Shown piece by piece: positions 52,673 to 59,756 of a DNA stretch of 64,000 bases. Numbering within the stretch: position 1 is the stretch's first letter; each line of letters starts with the position of its first letter. Source of the stretch: Streptomyces sp. 549 (GTDB lineage Bacteria; Actinomycetota; Actinomycetes; Streptomycetales; Streptomycetaceae). The stretch is taken from the NCBI RefSeq assembly GCF_030124175.1, contig NZ_JASKMT010000002.1, positions 248,001 to 312,000 of the forward strand, in the 5' to 3' direction. The notes beneath the pieces are model-generated. The model was given only the letters and a program-made list of their open reading frames with translations. It did no database searches and had not been told where the DNA came from. Made by a program: the position numbers and the translations under genes.

Positions 52673-53035
52673 ATGGAGTTGGAACAGGCCCTGCACACCG
52701 CCCGCGCGCTGGTCCTCGCCGACCTGGCGGCTGCGGACGTCGCGGAAGCCGACACGGTGTCCCTGGTGGAGGACGCCGTCACGCACCGGCGGTGGTGGGT
52801 GGAGCAGTGGCCGCAGGGCGCCGCGTTCGTCACCGGCCTGGTCGCCCAGGACGTGCAGGACGCCCTGCTGGACCGCTACGGCCGCTGGCCGCTGTGCCCG
52901 TTGTGCGGCGACGACGTGGACGGCGGCCCGCACGCCCTGGACGTCGAACCGGAACTCGGCGAGGACCCGCACTGGGTGTGCACCCTGACCGCCACGGCGG
53001 TGGCGCCCGTCGGCCGCCTGGGCGCGTCCGCGTGA
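52673..53035 (+). CDS. small protein with a CxxC knuckle, coupled to DUF4031
   Basis: A 120-residue unassigned protein. The first two-thirds are helical (LEQALHTARALVLADLAAADV, VSLVEDAVTHRRWWVEQWPQG). Then PLCPLCGDDVDGGPHALDVEPEL has a Cys pair that may bind zinc with the following His. The TGA overlaps the GTG of the DUF4031 gene, so the two proteins probably work together. It is divergent from murR with a 120-base gap. The function is unknown. Confidence 0.78.
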   Translation: MELEQALHTARALVLADLAAADVAEADTVSLVEDAVTHRRWWVEQWPQGAAFVTGLVAQDVQDALLDRYGRWPLCPLCGDDVDGGPHALDVEPELGEDPHWVCTLTATAVAPVGRLGASA

Positions 53036-53298
53036 CGGTGTACATCGACCCGCCGATCTGGCCGGGCCACGGACGTATGTGGTCGCACCTGGTCAGCGAC
53101 GTCTCCTTCGAGGAACTGCACACCTTCGCCGCCCGCCTCGGTGCGCCCCGCCGGGCCTTCGACCGGGACCACTACGACCTGCCGTCCACCCGCTACGCCG
53201 ACGCCGTCCGGCTCGGCGCGGTGGAGGTCGGCAGCAAGGAACTCGTCCGCCGCCTCACCGCCGCCGGCCTCCGCCGCCCCAAGGGCCGCCCGGCCTGA
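53032..53298 (+). CDS. DUF4031 protein
   Basis: An 88-residue protein matching DUF4031: TVYIDPPIWPGHGRMWSHLVSD, then LHTFAARLGAPRRAFDRDHYDLP, and ADAVRLGAVEVGSKELVRRL. The conserved W-H, DRDHYD and charged residues look like a small enzyme-like core, but no activity is known to me. Start GTG overlaps the upstream stop (GTGA), so expression is coupled. Confidence 0.87.
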   Translation: MTVYIDPPIWPGHGRMWSHLVSDVSFEELHTFAARLGAPRRAFDRDHYDLPSTRYADAVRLGAVEVGSKELVRRLTAAGLRRPKGRPA

Positions 53299-53459
53299 GC
53301 GCCGCTCCGGCGGCCGGGGACGCGGTGACCTTCGGTGTGCTGTGGCTGGTGGCCGATCCGCAGGCCGAATCGCGACGGGAGCACTGATCGCCTGTCCGGC
53401 ACGGCGGTCGCCCTGGGACACTTCGGACAGGGGCAGGCGCGCAGGCGGGAGAGGTCGGT

Positions 53460-54545
53460 ATGGGTTCGGACGAGGACATGATGGTCGGTCCGGCGGCGCG
53501 GTGGGCGGCGGGGGAGCGGGAGCCGGAGCAGTCGCCCCGCCGGGCCGACGACCGCCGCTACGAACCGCGTCCGGACTGGCAGCGCATGGTCCGCTCGGAC
53601 TGGCACGACCTGCGCGTGGTCCGCACCCGTCTGGCTGCCGGGGCCGACCCGGACGGCGACCCGCAGGACCGCGCGGACGGCGGGCCGCCGCCGCTGCACC
53701 GGGCCGCGGAGGAGGGCGCCGCGGAGGTGGTGGCGGAGCTGGCCGGGCGGGTCAGCGACCTGGAGGCCGTGGACGGCGAAGGACACACCGCGCTGTGGGC
53801 GGCGGTCTGCGCCGACTCCCCGGACGCCGCCGCCGCAATGCTGGCGGTGGGCGCTGACCCGTGGCGTCCGGTGGTCGGCGAGCGGTCGGCGGGATGGCTC
53901 GGCCTGCGCAACAAGTGCGCCGACGTGTTCGCCGGCCTGCCCGGCGCCGTCCTGCCCACTGCGGACGAGACGGCCCGGCAGCAGGAAGCGGACTGGCTGA
54001 TCGGCCTCTTCACCGGCGAGTATCCGGAAGGCCTGGCGGCAGCGTTCGTCGCCGGGTTGACCGAGGACGAGGCGCTGCGCCGGGTGGGCCTGGACCCGGC
54101 CGCCTGCTCGCCGCTGACCGAGGCGGACAGGGCCGCGTGGGACGCGTTGGAGCACGAGGCCGGGGACGTCACCGGGGTGTCCGCCGTGCCCGGCGGCTGC
54201 GTGCTGATGCACGCCTACAACTACTGGCTCAGGACCGAGGAAGCACTGATACCGCTCTCGGCGGGCACCACCGCGTACGGCCTGTACTTCAACCCCAAAG
54301 GCGGCGTCTTCGGCACCCTGGCCCGCGACGGCGCCGTGGTCCTGCACGAGGAGATCGGTCTCGACCCGGACGAGGACTCCCCCGCCGACCACTGGCTGTT
54401 CCGCTTCTATGACCGGGGCCCCGAACACCTCCACGACGCGTCCTGCCTCGCCTACGCCTGCTGGACGGCGGGCCTGAGCCCCACCTCGGCCGAACAGGTC
54501 CTCGGCCCGCCCCGGCGGTGGGCCACGCCGCCCGGGACGCGGTGA
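53460..54545 (+). CDS. ankyrin-repeat protein with a DUF6461-like C-terminal region
   Basis: A 361-residue soluble protein. After a charged start come at least two ankyrin repeats at about residues 45-140: RMVRSDWHDLRVVRTRLAAGADPDG, PPPLHRAAEEGAAEVVAEL, and GHTALWAAVCADSPDAAAAMLAVGADP. The second half (about 165-361) begins DWLIGLFTGEYPEGLAAAFVAGLTEDEALRRVG and continues CVLMHAYNYWLRTEEALIPLSAGTTAYGLYFN. This resembles the DUF6461 proteins common in Streptomyces, but I hold that loosely. The ankyrins probably bind a partner. GGGAGAGG precedes the ATG. Confidence 0.82.
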   Translation: MGSDEDMMVGPAARWAAGEREPEQSPRRADDRRYEPRPDWQRMVRSDWHDLRVVRTRLAAGADPDGDPQDRADGGPPPLHRAAEEGAAEVVAELAGRVSDLEAVDGEGHTALWAAVCADSPDAAAAMLAVGADPWRPVVGERSAGWLGLRNKCADVFAGLPGAVLPTADETARQQEADWLIGLFTGEYPEGLAAAFVAGLTEDEALRRVGLDPAACSPLTEADRAAWDALEHEAGDVTGVSAVPGGCVLMHAYNYWLRTEEALIPLSAGTTAYGLYFNPKGGVFGTLARDGAVVLHEEIGLDPDEDSPADHWLFRFYDRGPEHLHDASCLAYACWTAGLSPTSAEQVLGPPRRWATPPGTR

Positions 54546-54601
54546 CGGCGATGCGGGTTCGAGAGGGCCAGAGTGGTGTGACACCGAAACGGGAGACGAA
54601 C

Positions 54602-54921
54602 ATGGCGGAGTGGGAAGTCCACGCGCAGTTGCTGCTGGCGGGGCCCGCCCGTGATTCTTCGGAGCTGTGCCGACGTCTGGCCGAAGCTCTCCTTGGGGGC
54701 CCCACGAGTTCGTGGCGGTGGCGACCCTGAGCGGTGGCGCCGCCTCGCCCGTGGTCTCAGCGGGCGGTACGTTCCAGATCGGCGCGGCGACACCGGGGGA
54801 AGCCGTGGACGTGGCCGTACGTCAGGTGCGGATCGCGTTCGCGGCGGCAGGGGTCGTGGACCAGGGCGTCACCGAGGTCTCCGTGACCCCGGGCGGCGTC
54901 GACCCGCGTACGTTGCCGTAG
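54602..54921 (+). pseudogene. small gene split by a -1 frameshift in a G/C run
   Basis: Two overlapping frames read as one protein of about 106 residues. Frame one starts at ATG 54602 (MAEWEVHAQLLLAGPARD) and reaches LCRRLAEALLGG. From about 54692 the sense continues one frame back as PHEFVAVATLSGGAASPVVSAGG to VTPGGVDPRTLP, ending at 54921. The junction is cttgggggccccac; one more G or C would join them. It may be a real frameshift, a sequence error, or (less likely) programmed slippage. The family is unrecognised. Confidence 0.65.
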
Positions 54922-55023
54922 CGCACGGACGTTCCTGCCCGGGGCAGGACGAGGTGAGAGTGGCCTTGGCGTGTCCCTTGTCCACGCGCCTCCCCGGTCC
55001 GGATCGGCAGTGTGCGAGTCGCC

Positions 55024-56352
55024 TCAGGGCAGGCGGTCGGCCGGCTGGTCGGTGGTTGCCGCGCCTGGATGGTCGCCGCCCGCTGCCGTCTCGACGATGC
55101 GGGTGCGGGTGGTGGTCGCCGCCGCTGTGCGGTGCCAGTGGGCGGCCAGTGCCGTACCGGTGAGGGCGAGGGCGGCGAGCAGGGCGCCGGTCCAGGCGAC
55201 GGCCGGGTAGCCCCAGCCGGCGCTGATCACCAGGCCGCCCAGCCAGGGGCCGACGGTGTTGCCGATGTTGAAGCTGGCGGTCGTGGTGGCACCGGCGAGG
55301 GTGGGGGCGGCACCGGCCACGTCGAACATGCGGGCGTTGAGCGCGGGCGCGGTGAAGAAGGCCGTGACGCCCAGCAGCAGCGACAGTCCGACGGCCGCCG
55401 CCGGGTGGTGTGCGGTGAGCGCGAGCAGGGCCAGCACGGTCGTCGAGGCGGCTATGCCGAGGTACATCGTGCCGAATAGGCGCCCGTCGGCGACCCGGCC
55501 GCCGACGACCGTGCCGATGAGCGCGCCGACGCCGAACAGGCCGAGGACCGTCGGCACCCAGCGCTCGCCCAGTCCGGCGGTCTCGGTGAGCAGCGGCGAG
55601 AGGTAGGAGAAGAGCGCGAAGACGGCACCGCCGTTGAGCGCGGTCACGGCCAGCGCCAGCCACACCTGCCGGTCGGTGTAGATGCGCAGCTCCCTGCGGA
55701 GCACCGGACGGTCGGCCCCGGTGGGCGGCTGGGTGCCCGGGACGACGGTGACCACGCCCACCAGCCCGACGGCGGACAGGGCGGCCACCGCCCAGAACGC
55801 GGACCGCCAGCCGAACTCCTGGCCGAGGAACGCGCCCGCCGGCACGCCTGCGATGTTGGCGACGCTCAGCCCGCCGACCATGACGGCCATCGCGCGGGCA
55901 CGGGCGTTGACCGGTACCAGCGACACCGCGACCGCCGCGCCGACCGCCCAGAAACCGGCGCAGGCGAGTGCGCTGACCACCCGCGAGGCGAACAGCACGC
56001 CGTAGGTCGGAGCGAGCGCCCCGGCCACCTGGCCCAGCCCGAAGACCGCCAGCAGCGCGATCAGCGTGGTGCGTCGCGGCAGGCGCAGGGTCGCCGCGGC
56101 GAGCACGGGCGCGCCCACCACCATGCCGATGGCGAAGGCCGAGATCAGCAGCCCGGCCTGCGGGATGGTGACGTCGAGATCGCGGGCGACCGGTTGCAGC
56201 AGACCCGCGAGCATGAACTCGCTGGTGCCGAGCGCGAAGACGGAGAGCCCCAGCACGTACACGGCTGCGGGCATGCGGGCACGGCCGGCGGCGTGGTCGG
56301 GCGGGGCGTCAGAGGGCACGTACGGCGGCAACACCGGACCCGGTCGACGCAT
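55024..56352 (-). CDS. MFS efflux transporter, DHA1 family (CmlA/AraJ-like)
   Basis: Major facilitator drug-exporter-type protein with 12 helices, 442 residues. The core begins AAVYVLGLSVFALGTSEFMLAGLLQPVARDL, where GTSEFMLAGLL is typical of the chloramphenicol/arabinose exporter group. AVSLVPVNARARAMAVMVGGLSVANIAGVPAGAFLGQ is the motif C region in helix 5. After the central loop come ALNGGAVFALFSYLSPLL and ATTTASFNIGNTVGPWLGGLVI. The start is uncertain: ATG at 56352 is used here, with another ATG at 56274 just before the first helix. The substrate is unknown. Confidence 0.9.
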   Translation of the reverse strand: MRRPGPVLPPYVPSDAPPDHAAGRARMPAAVYVLGLSVFALGTSEFMLAGLLQPVARDLDVTIPQAGLLISAFAIGMVVGAPVLAAATLRLPRRTTLIALLAVFGLGQVAGALAPTYGVLFASRVVSALACAGFWAVGAAVAVSLVPVNARARAMAVMVGGLSVANIAGVPAGAFLGQEFGWRSAFWAVAALSAVGLVGVVTVVPGTQPPTGADRPVLRRELRIYTDRQVWLALAVTALNGGAVFALFSYLSPLLTETAGLGERWVPTVLGLFGVGALIGTVVGGRVADGRLFGTMYLGIAASTTVLALLALTAHHPAAAVGLSLLLGVTAFFTAPALNARMFDVAGAAPTLAGATTTASFNIGNTVGPWLGGLVISAGWGYPAVAWTGALLAALALTGTALAAHWHRTAAATTTRTRIVETAAGGDHPGAATTDQPADRLP

Positions 56353-56490
56353 TCCCGTTCGGCCGTTCGTCCCAGAGCCTGCCCTTTCAGGAAAGCGGGC
56401 GCCCGCCCCCCGTCCGGGCGCCCGCCTCACCTCCGGCCGTCCCACCGCGGCCGGCCCGCCCGGGGGTTACCCGCCGGGGTACCACTCGTA

Positions 56491-56970
56491 CTACTCGCCC
56501 GCGTAGGCCTTCTCCAGGGCGGCCAGGTCGAGCTTGCGCATGGTCATCATGGCCTCGGTGGCGCGCCGCGCCTTCGCCGGGTCGGGGTCGCGCAGCATGG
56601 CGGTGAACGGGGTGGGCACGACCTGCCAGGACACGCCGAACCTGTCCTTGAGCCAGCCGCACATGCTCTCCTCGCCGCCGTCCGTGAGCCGGTCCCAGTA
56701 GTAGTCCACCTCCGCCTGGTCGGCGCAGGGGATCTGGAACGAGACGGCCTCGTTGAAGGTGAACTGGGGGCCGCCGTTCAGCGCGACGAACTTCTGGCCG
56801 TTCAGTTCGAACTCGACGGTCAGTACCGTCCCGGCCGGGCCCGGACCGCCCTCGGGCATGCGGACCGTCTCGCCGACCCGGCTGTCCTCGAAGACCGAGA
56901 CGTAGTGCCGGACCGCCTCCTCGGCCTGCCCGTCGAACCACAGGCACGTGGTGAAGCCCTCGGTTGTCAT
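56491..56970 (-). CDS. VOC-family protein (PhnB/glyoxalase-like fold)
   Basis: A 159-residue protein of the PhnB-like VOC group: TTCLWFDGQAEEAVRHYVSVFEDSRVG, VLTVEFELNGQKFVALNGGPQFTFNEAVSFQI, WDRLTDGGEESMCGWLKDRFGVSWQVVP. The tail RRATEAMMTMRKLDLAALEKAYAG is a frequent end of this family. A metal-binding or antibiotic-binding role is possible, but most members have no known activity. AGGAGG 5 bases before the ATG excludes the 10-codon extension. Confidence 0.92.
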   Translation of the reverse strand: MTTEGFTTCLWFDGQAEEAVRHYVSVFEDSRVGETVRMPEGGPGPAGTVLTVEFELNGQKFVALNGGPQFTFNEAVSFQIPCADQAEVDYYWDRLTDGGEESMCGWLKDRFGVSWQVVPTPFTAMLRDPDPAKARRATEAMMTMRKLDLAALEKAYAGE

Positions 56971-57064
56971 CGCTGCCTCCTGCGGGTGAAGTGCTGTCAC
57001 CCCTTACCGACGGCCGCCGCGCCGCGAACTCATCGCATGCGGCCCTGCGGATGTGCGCGGACCC

Positions 57065-57628
57065 TCACAGTCGGCGGCCGAGCAGGCCCAGCAGCTGGTC
57101 CTGCGCGGGGGCGTCGGCGGGCACGGGGACGGGCGCGGCGAACATCGGGGTGCCCTGCAGGGCGTCCGCCATCGGGAGGACCTGCTCCAGCACGGCCGCG
57201 GCCAGCTCGGGGTCGAGCCGGTCGTCCAGGCCCGCGCCGCGGGCCAGGTCCCAGGCGTGCACGGCGAGGTCCAGCGTCATCTGCCACGCGTACTCCTCCG
57301 CCGGGCTCCGGCCCCCGGAGGTGTGTACCGGCAGGTCGAGCGCGCCGGGCCGGTGGAACGCGGGCACGGACGCGGCGGAGGCGCTCGCCCAGGCGGCGGC
57401 CGGGTCGTCGCCCAGCACGTCGCCGTCGAAGCGGTCGCCGACCTCCTCCAGCGTCGCTCCGCTCAGCAGCGGCGGCGCCCACAGGTGCTCGGCGGTGAGG
57501 TGGTTGACGAGGTCGCGCACCGACCACTCGGTGCACGGCGTGGGCGCGGTCCAGCGGTCGTCGGGGACGGCGCGCACCCGGCGGTCGAACTCCGCGTGCG
57601 CGCGGTCGAAGGCTTCGAGCTGTTCCAT
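57065..57628 (-). CDS. TIGR03086-type metal-binding protein (DinB/mycothiol-dependent fold)
   Basis: A 187-residue four-helix-bundle protein of the DinB-like superfamily: LEAFDRAHAEFDRRVRAVPDDRWTAPTPCTEWSVRDLVNHLTAEHLW. The conserved His in VRDLVNHL, and later DLAVHAWDLARGAG, supply the metal-binding histidines. Related enzymes use mycothiol as cofactor, for example maleylpyruvate isomerase; the reaction here is unknown. ATG start. It lies 20 bases from the HD-protein gene on the same strand, so the pair is probably co-transcribed. Confidence 0.88.
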   Translation of the reverse strand: MEQLEAFDRAHAEFDRRVRAVPDDRWTAPTPCTEWSVRDLVNHLTAEHLWAPPLLSGATLEEVGDRFDGDVLGDDPAAAWASASAASVPAFHRPGALDLPVHTSGGRSPAEEYAWQMTLDLAVHAWDLARGAGLDDRLDPELAAAVLEQVLPMADALQGTPMFAAPVPVPADAPAQDQLLGLLGRRL

Positions 57629-57649
57629 ACCCTCAAGCTGACAGCGCCC

Positions 57650-58309
57650 TCAGGCTGACAGCAACTCCAGTTCGGTGGTCAGGTTCCGCCGGGCGTGGTG
57701 CTCCCAGTGGCGCCGGCCGTGCTCGGTGCGGAACAGGCCGGGCAGCGCCAGCAGGGAGCGCAGCACCCCGGCGCGGCCGGGAAGGAACACCTCGTCGGGC
57801 AGGAAGCCGTACTCCTCCCGCACGGCGGCGGCGTAGGCGGCGTACTCCTGCGGGTTGCCCGCCAGCACGGCCAGGTCGGCATCGCACAGCGTCTCGCCGT
57901 TGCGGTCGCCGGGCTCCGGGTCGTGGGTCGCGGTCAGTCTGACCAGGCGGGCGACCTCCGCGGTGCGGGCCGCCGACACCCCCGCCTCCGGCAGGGCCCG
58001 CTCGGCCAGGGCGGCGCTGCGCTCCTCGTTCTCGCTGCGGTCGGGCCGGTAGACGGCGTCGTGGAACCAGGCGGCCAGCAGCACCGCCTCCGGGTCGTCG
58101 GCGTGGGCACCCAGCTCGTCCAGGCGGTCCAGGACCGCCGCCAGGTGCGCGGTGGTGTGGTAGCGGCGCTGCGGCTCGGCCCAGCGGGCCAGCAGTTCGG
58201 CGCCGTAGGGCTCCGGGTCGGGGCCGTCGGCGGTCCCGCGCGACCGGGTCAGCAACGCGTTCCACCGGGCGAGCAGGTCGGAGCGGTCGGGGGTGCGGGG
58301 CTCGGTCAT
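57650..58309 (-). CDS. predicted metal-dependent HD phosphohydrolase (COG4339 type)
   Basis: A 219-residue HD-superfamily protein. The motif set is RRYHTTAHLAAVLDRLDEL (first His), EAVLLAAWFHDAVY (HD pair), RLVRLTATHD (later His) and LCDADLAVLAGNPQEYAAY (Asp). These give the usual metal site. The substrate is unknown; relatives hydrolyse nucleotides. The ATG at MTEPRTPDRS was chosen. It is divergent from cutC with only 58 bases between starts, so promoters and operators must overlap. Confidence 0.9.
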   Translation of the reverse strand: MTEPRTPDRSDLLARWNALLTRSRGTADGPDPEPYGAELLARWAEPQRRYHTTAHLAAVLDRLDELGAHADDPEAVLLAAWFHDAVYRPDRSENEERSAALAERALPEAGVSAARTAEVARLVRLTATHDPEPGDRNGETLCDADLAVLAGNPQEYAAYAAAVREEYGFLPDEVFLPGRAGVLRSLLALPGLFRTEHGRRHWEHHARRNLTTELELLSA

Positions 58310-58365
58310 GGAACCAATTGTGTAGTGCACCTTCCCCGGTCGCGGGGTCTGTGGCACTCTTTGTT

Positions 58366-58381
58366 ATATGTCTAGACCAAT
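58366..58381 (+). promoter_or_regulatory. dre-like palindrome overlapping the cutC start codon
   Basis: atatgtctagaccaat matches the DasR core TGGTCTAGACCA at 10 of 12 positions (core 58368-58379). The core begins at the A of the cutC ATG. It forces the run of rare codons TCT AGA CCA ATT. A weaker relative, ttgtgtagtgca, lies at 58319-58330. Confidence 0.5.
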
Positions 58382-59072
58382 TCTCGAGGTGATCGCGCTC
58401 AGCGCGGAGGACGCGGAAGCGGCCCGGGCCGGCGGGGCGGACCGCCTGGAGCTGGTCAGCGATATCGCCGCTGACGGGCTCACCCCCAGCCGGGAGACGT
58501 TCGCCGCGGTGCGTGCCGCGGTGGACATCCCGATCCGCGTCATGCTGCGCACGACGGACGGCTTCGCGGCCGGGGACGCCGCCGACATCGCGGCGCTGCG
58601 CGCCCAGGCCCAGCTGCTGCGCGCGGAGGGTGCCGACGAGTTCGTGCTCGGCTTCCTCGACGGGACCACCGGGCAGCCCGACCTGCACGCGGTCGGCGCG
58701 CTGCTGGAGGTCGTCCACGGCGCCCGCTGGACCTTCCACCGGGCCATCGACCGGGCCGCGGACCGGGAGAGCCTGCGCAAGTCCCTCGCCGAGCTGCCGG
58801 GCCTGGACACCTACCTCACCGCCGGGTCGGCCACCGGTGTGCAGGACGGCCTGGACGTCCTGCTGGCCGAGAGCGCGCGCACGCTGGCCGGGGACCCCGG
58901 TTTCGAGGCGCGCATCCTGGTGGGCGGCGGCCTGCGCCTGGATCACCTGCCGCAGCTGCGCGCGGCGGGACTCGACGCCTTCCACATCGGCGGCGCCGCC
59001 CGTCCGCAGGGCTGGCAGGCGCCGGTGGACGCCGACGCGGTGCGCCGCTGGCGCACGGCGCTCGACGCCTGA
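58368..59072 (+). CDS. cutC: CutC-family protein
   Basis: TIM-barrel protein of the CutC family, 234 residues, long annotated as copper homeostasis although the biochemical role is unsettled. Motifs: LEVIALSAEDAEAARAGGADRLELVSDIAADGLTPS, IPIRVMLRTTDGFA, FVLGFLDGTTGQPD, WTFHRAIDRAADRESLRKSLAEL, and LVGGGLRLDHLPQLRAAGLDAFHIGGAARPQGW. Length and core are standard. The ATG at MSRPILEVIAL is embedded in a dre-like sequence and no ribosome site is visible. That raises the chance of a leaderless or very short-leader mRNA. It is divergent from the HD-protein gene. Confidence 0.92.
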   Translation: MSRPILEVIALSAEDAEAARAGGADRLELVSDIAADGLTPSRETFAAVRAAVDIPIRVMLRTTDGFAAGDAADIAALRAQAQLLRAEGADEFVLGFLDGTTGQPDLHAVGALLEVVHGARWTFHRAIDRAADRESLRKSLAELPGLDTYLTAGSATGVQDGLDVLLAESARTLAGDPGFEARILVGGGLRLDHLPQLRAAGLDAFHIGGAARPQGWQAPVDADAVRRWRTALDA

Positions 59073-59182
59073 CATCTGACACCTGGCGCCCGGGGGCCTG
59101 GCACCTCAGGCCTGGCGCGGTCGGTCGCACCGGACCGGGCCCGGGAGGAGTGGCGGCTGCACGTCGGGGGGCGTGCCAGCCG

Positions 59183-59235
59183 TCGCCGGACCTCGGACCT
59201 CGGACCTCGGAGCCCGGACCTCGGAGCCCGCGGGT
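59183..59235. repeat. ggacctcgga short repeats after cutC
   Basis: Four imperfect copies of a ggacctcgga/ggacctcggagccc unit in the 222-base gap (59073-59294) after cutC. Nothing else is recognisable there. Confidence 0.7.
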
Positions 59236-59294
59236 CGGGGGCGGAGGTCGGTATGGCGGGAGTCAGGGTCGGCGGAGGTCCGGAGACGGGACGT

Positions 59295-59501
59295 TCAGTG
59301 GCGGCGGTGGATGCCGGCGGCGGCTGCGGTGCCGTCGTCCATCCGGCCCAGCACGGCGATGTCGATCGCGGCGCCGAAGAAGACCCGGACGGCACGGAGG
59401 CTGTTGCCCAGCAGATGGCGGGTGTGGGCGTCGGCCGGTCCGATGGCGGTCGCGCCCCGGCTCCGACCACCCACAGCGGGAGTGAGCGATGCGGTAGTCA
59501 T
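59295..59501 (-). CDS. small Streptomyces protein of unknown function
   Basis: A 68-residue protein. It resembles a recurrent short Streptomyces family in which a Gly/Asn-rich turn leads into one hydrophobic helix: HLLGNSLRAVRVFFGAAIDIAVLGRMDDG, ending IHRRH. The helix could lie at the membrane. The start is taken at ATG 59501; the frame is open further. The ribosome site is weak. Not part of a clear operon. Confidence 0.55.
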   Translation of the reverse strand: MTTASLTPAVGGRSRGATAIGPADAHTRHLLGNSLRAVRVFFGAAIDIAVLGRMDDGTAAAAGIHRRH

Positions 59502-59534
59502 GCATCCAGCATGCGATTCACCCGTTCGCCGCAC

Positions 59535-59552
59535 ATCGGTCCCACGACCGAT
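59535..59552. promoter_or_regulatory. ATCGGTC-N4-GACCGAT inverted repeat
   Basis: Perfect 7-4-7 inverted repeat in the 255-base divergent region (59502-59756) between the small gene and the HelD-like ATPase. It may be an operator; the regulator is unknown. Confidence 0.4.
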
Positions 59553-59756
59553 TCGTCCCATGCGGACCGTAGGCCCGGCGGGTGAGCGCGACCCCTACGG
59601 GTCGCCTCCGGGCCGGTGCGAAAACCGGTCGCCCGTGCCCGGAGGCGCCGGTACACTCGCCCGTCTGCCGCCTCCCGGACCGGGGAGGCCCCCGGCCGGA
59701 CGGTAATCGGCCGGCACTCGCCGTTCCCGCACCCGTAACCCGCCGGAGGCCGTGCC

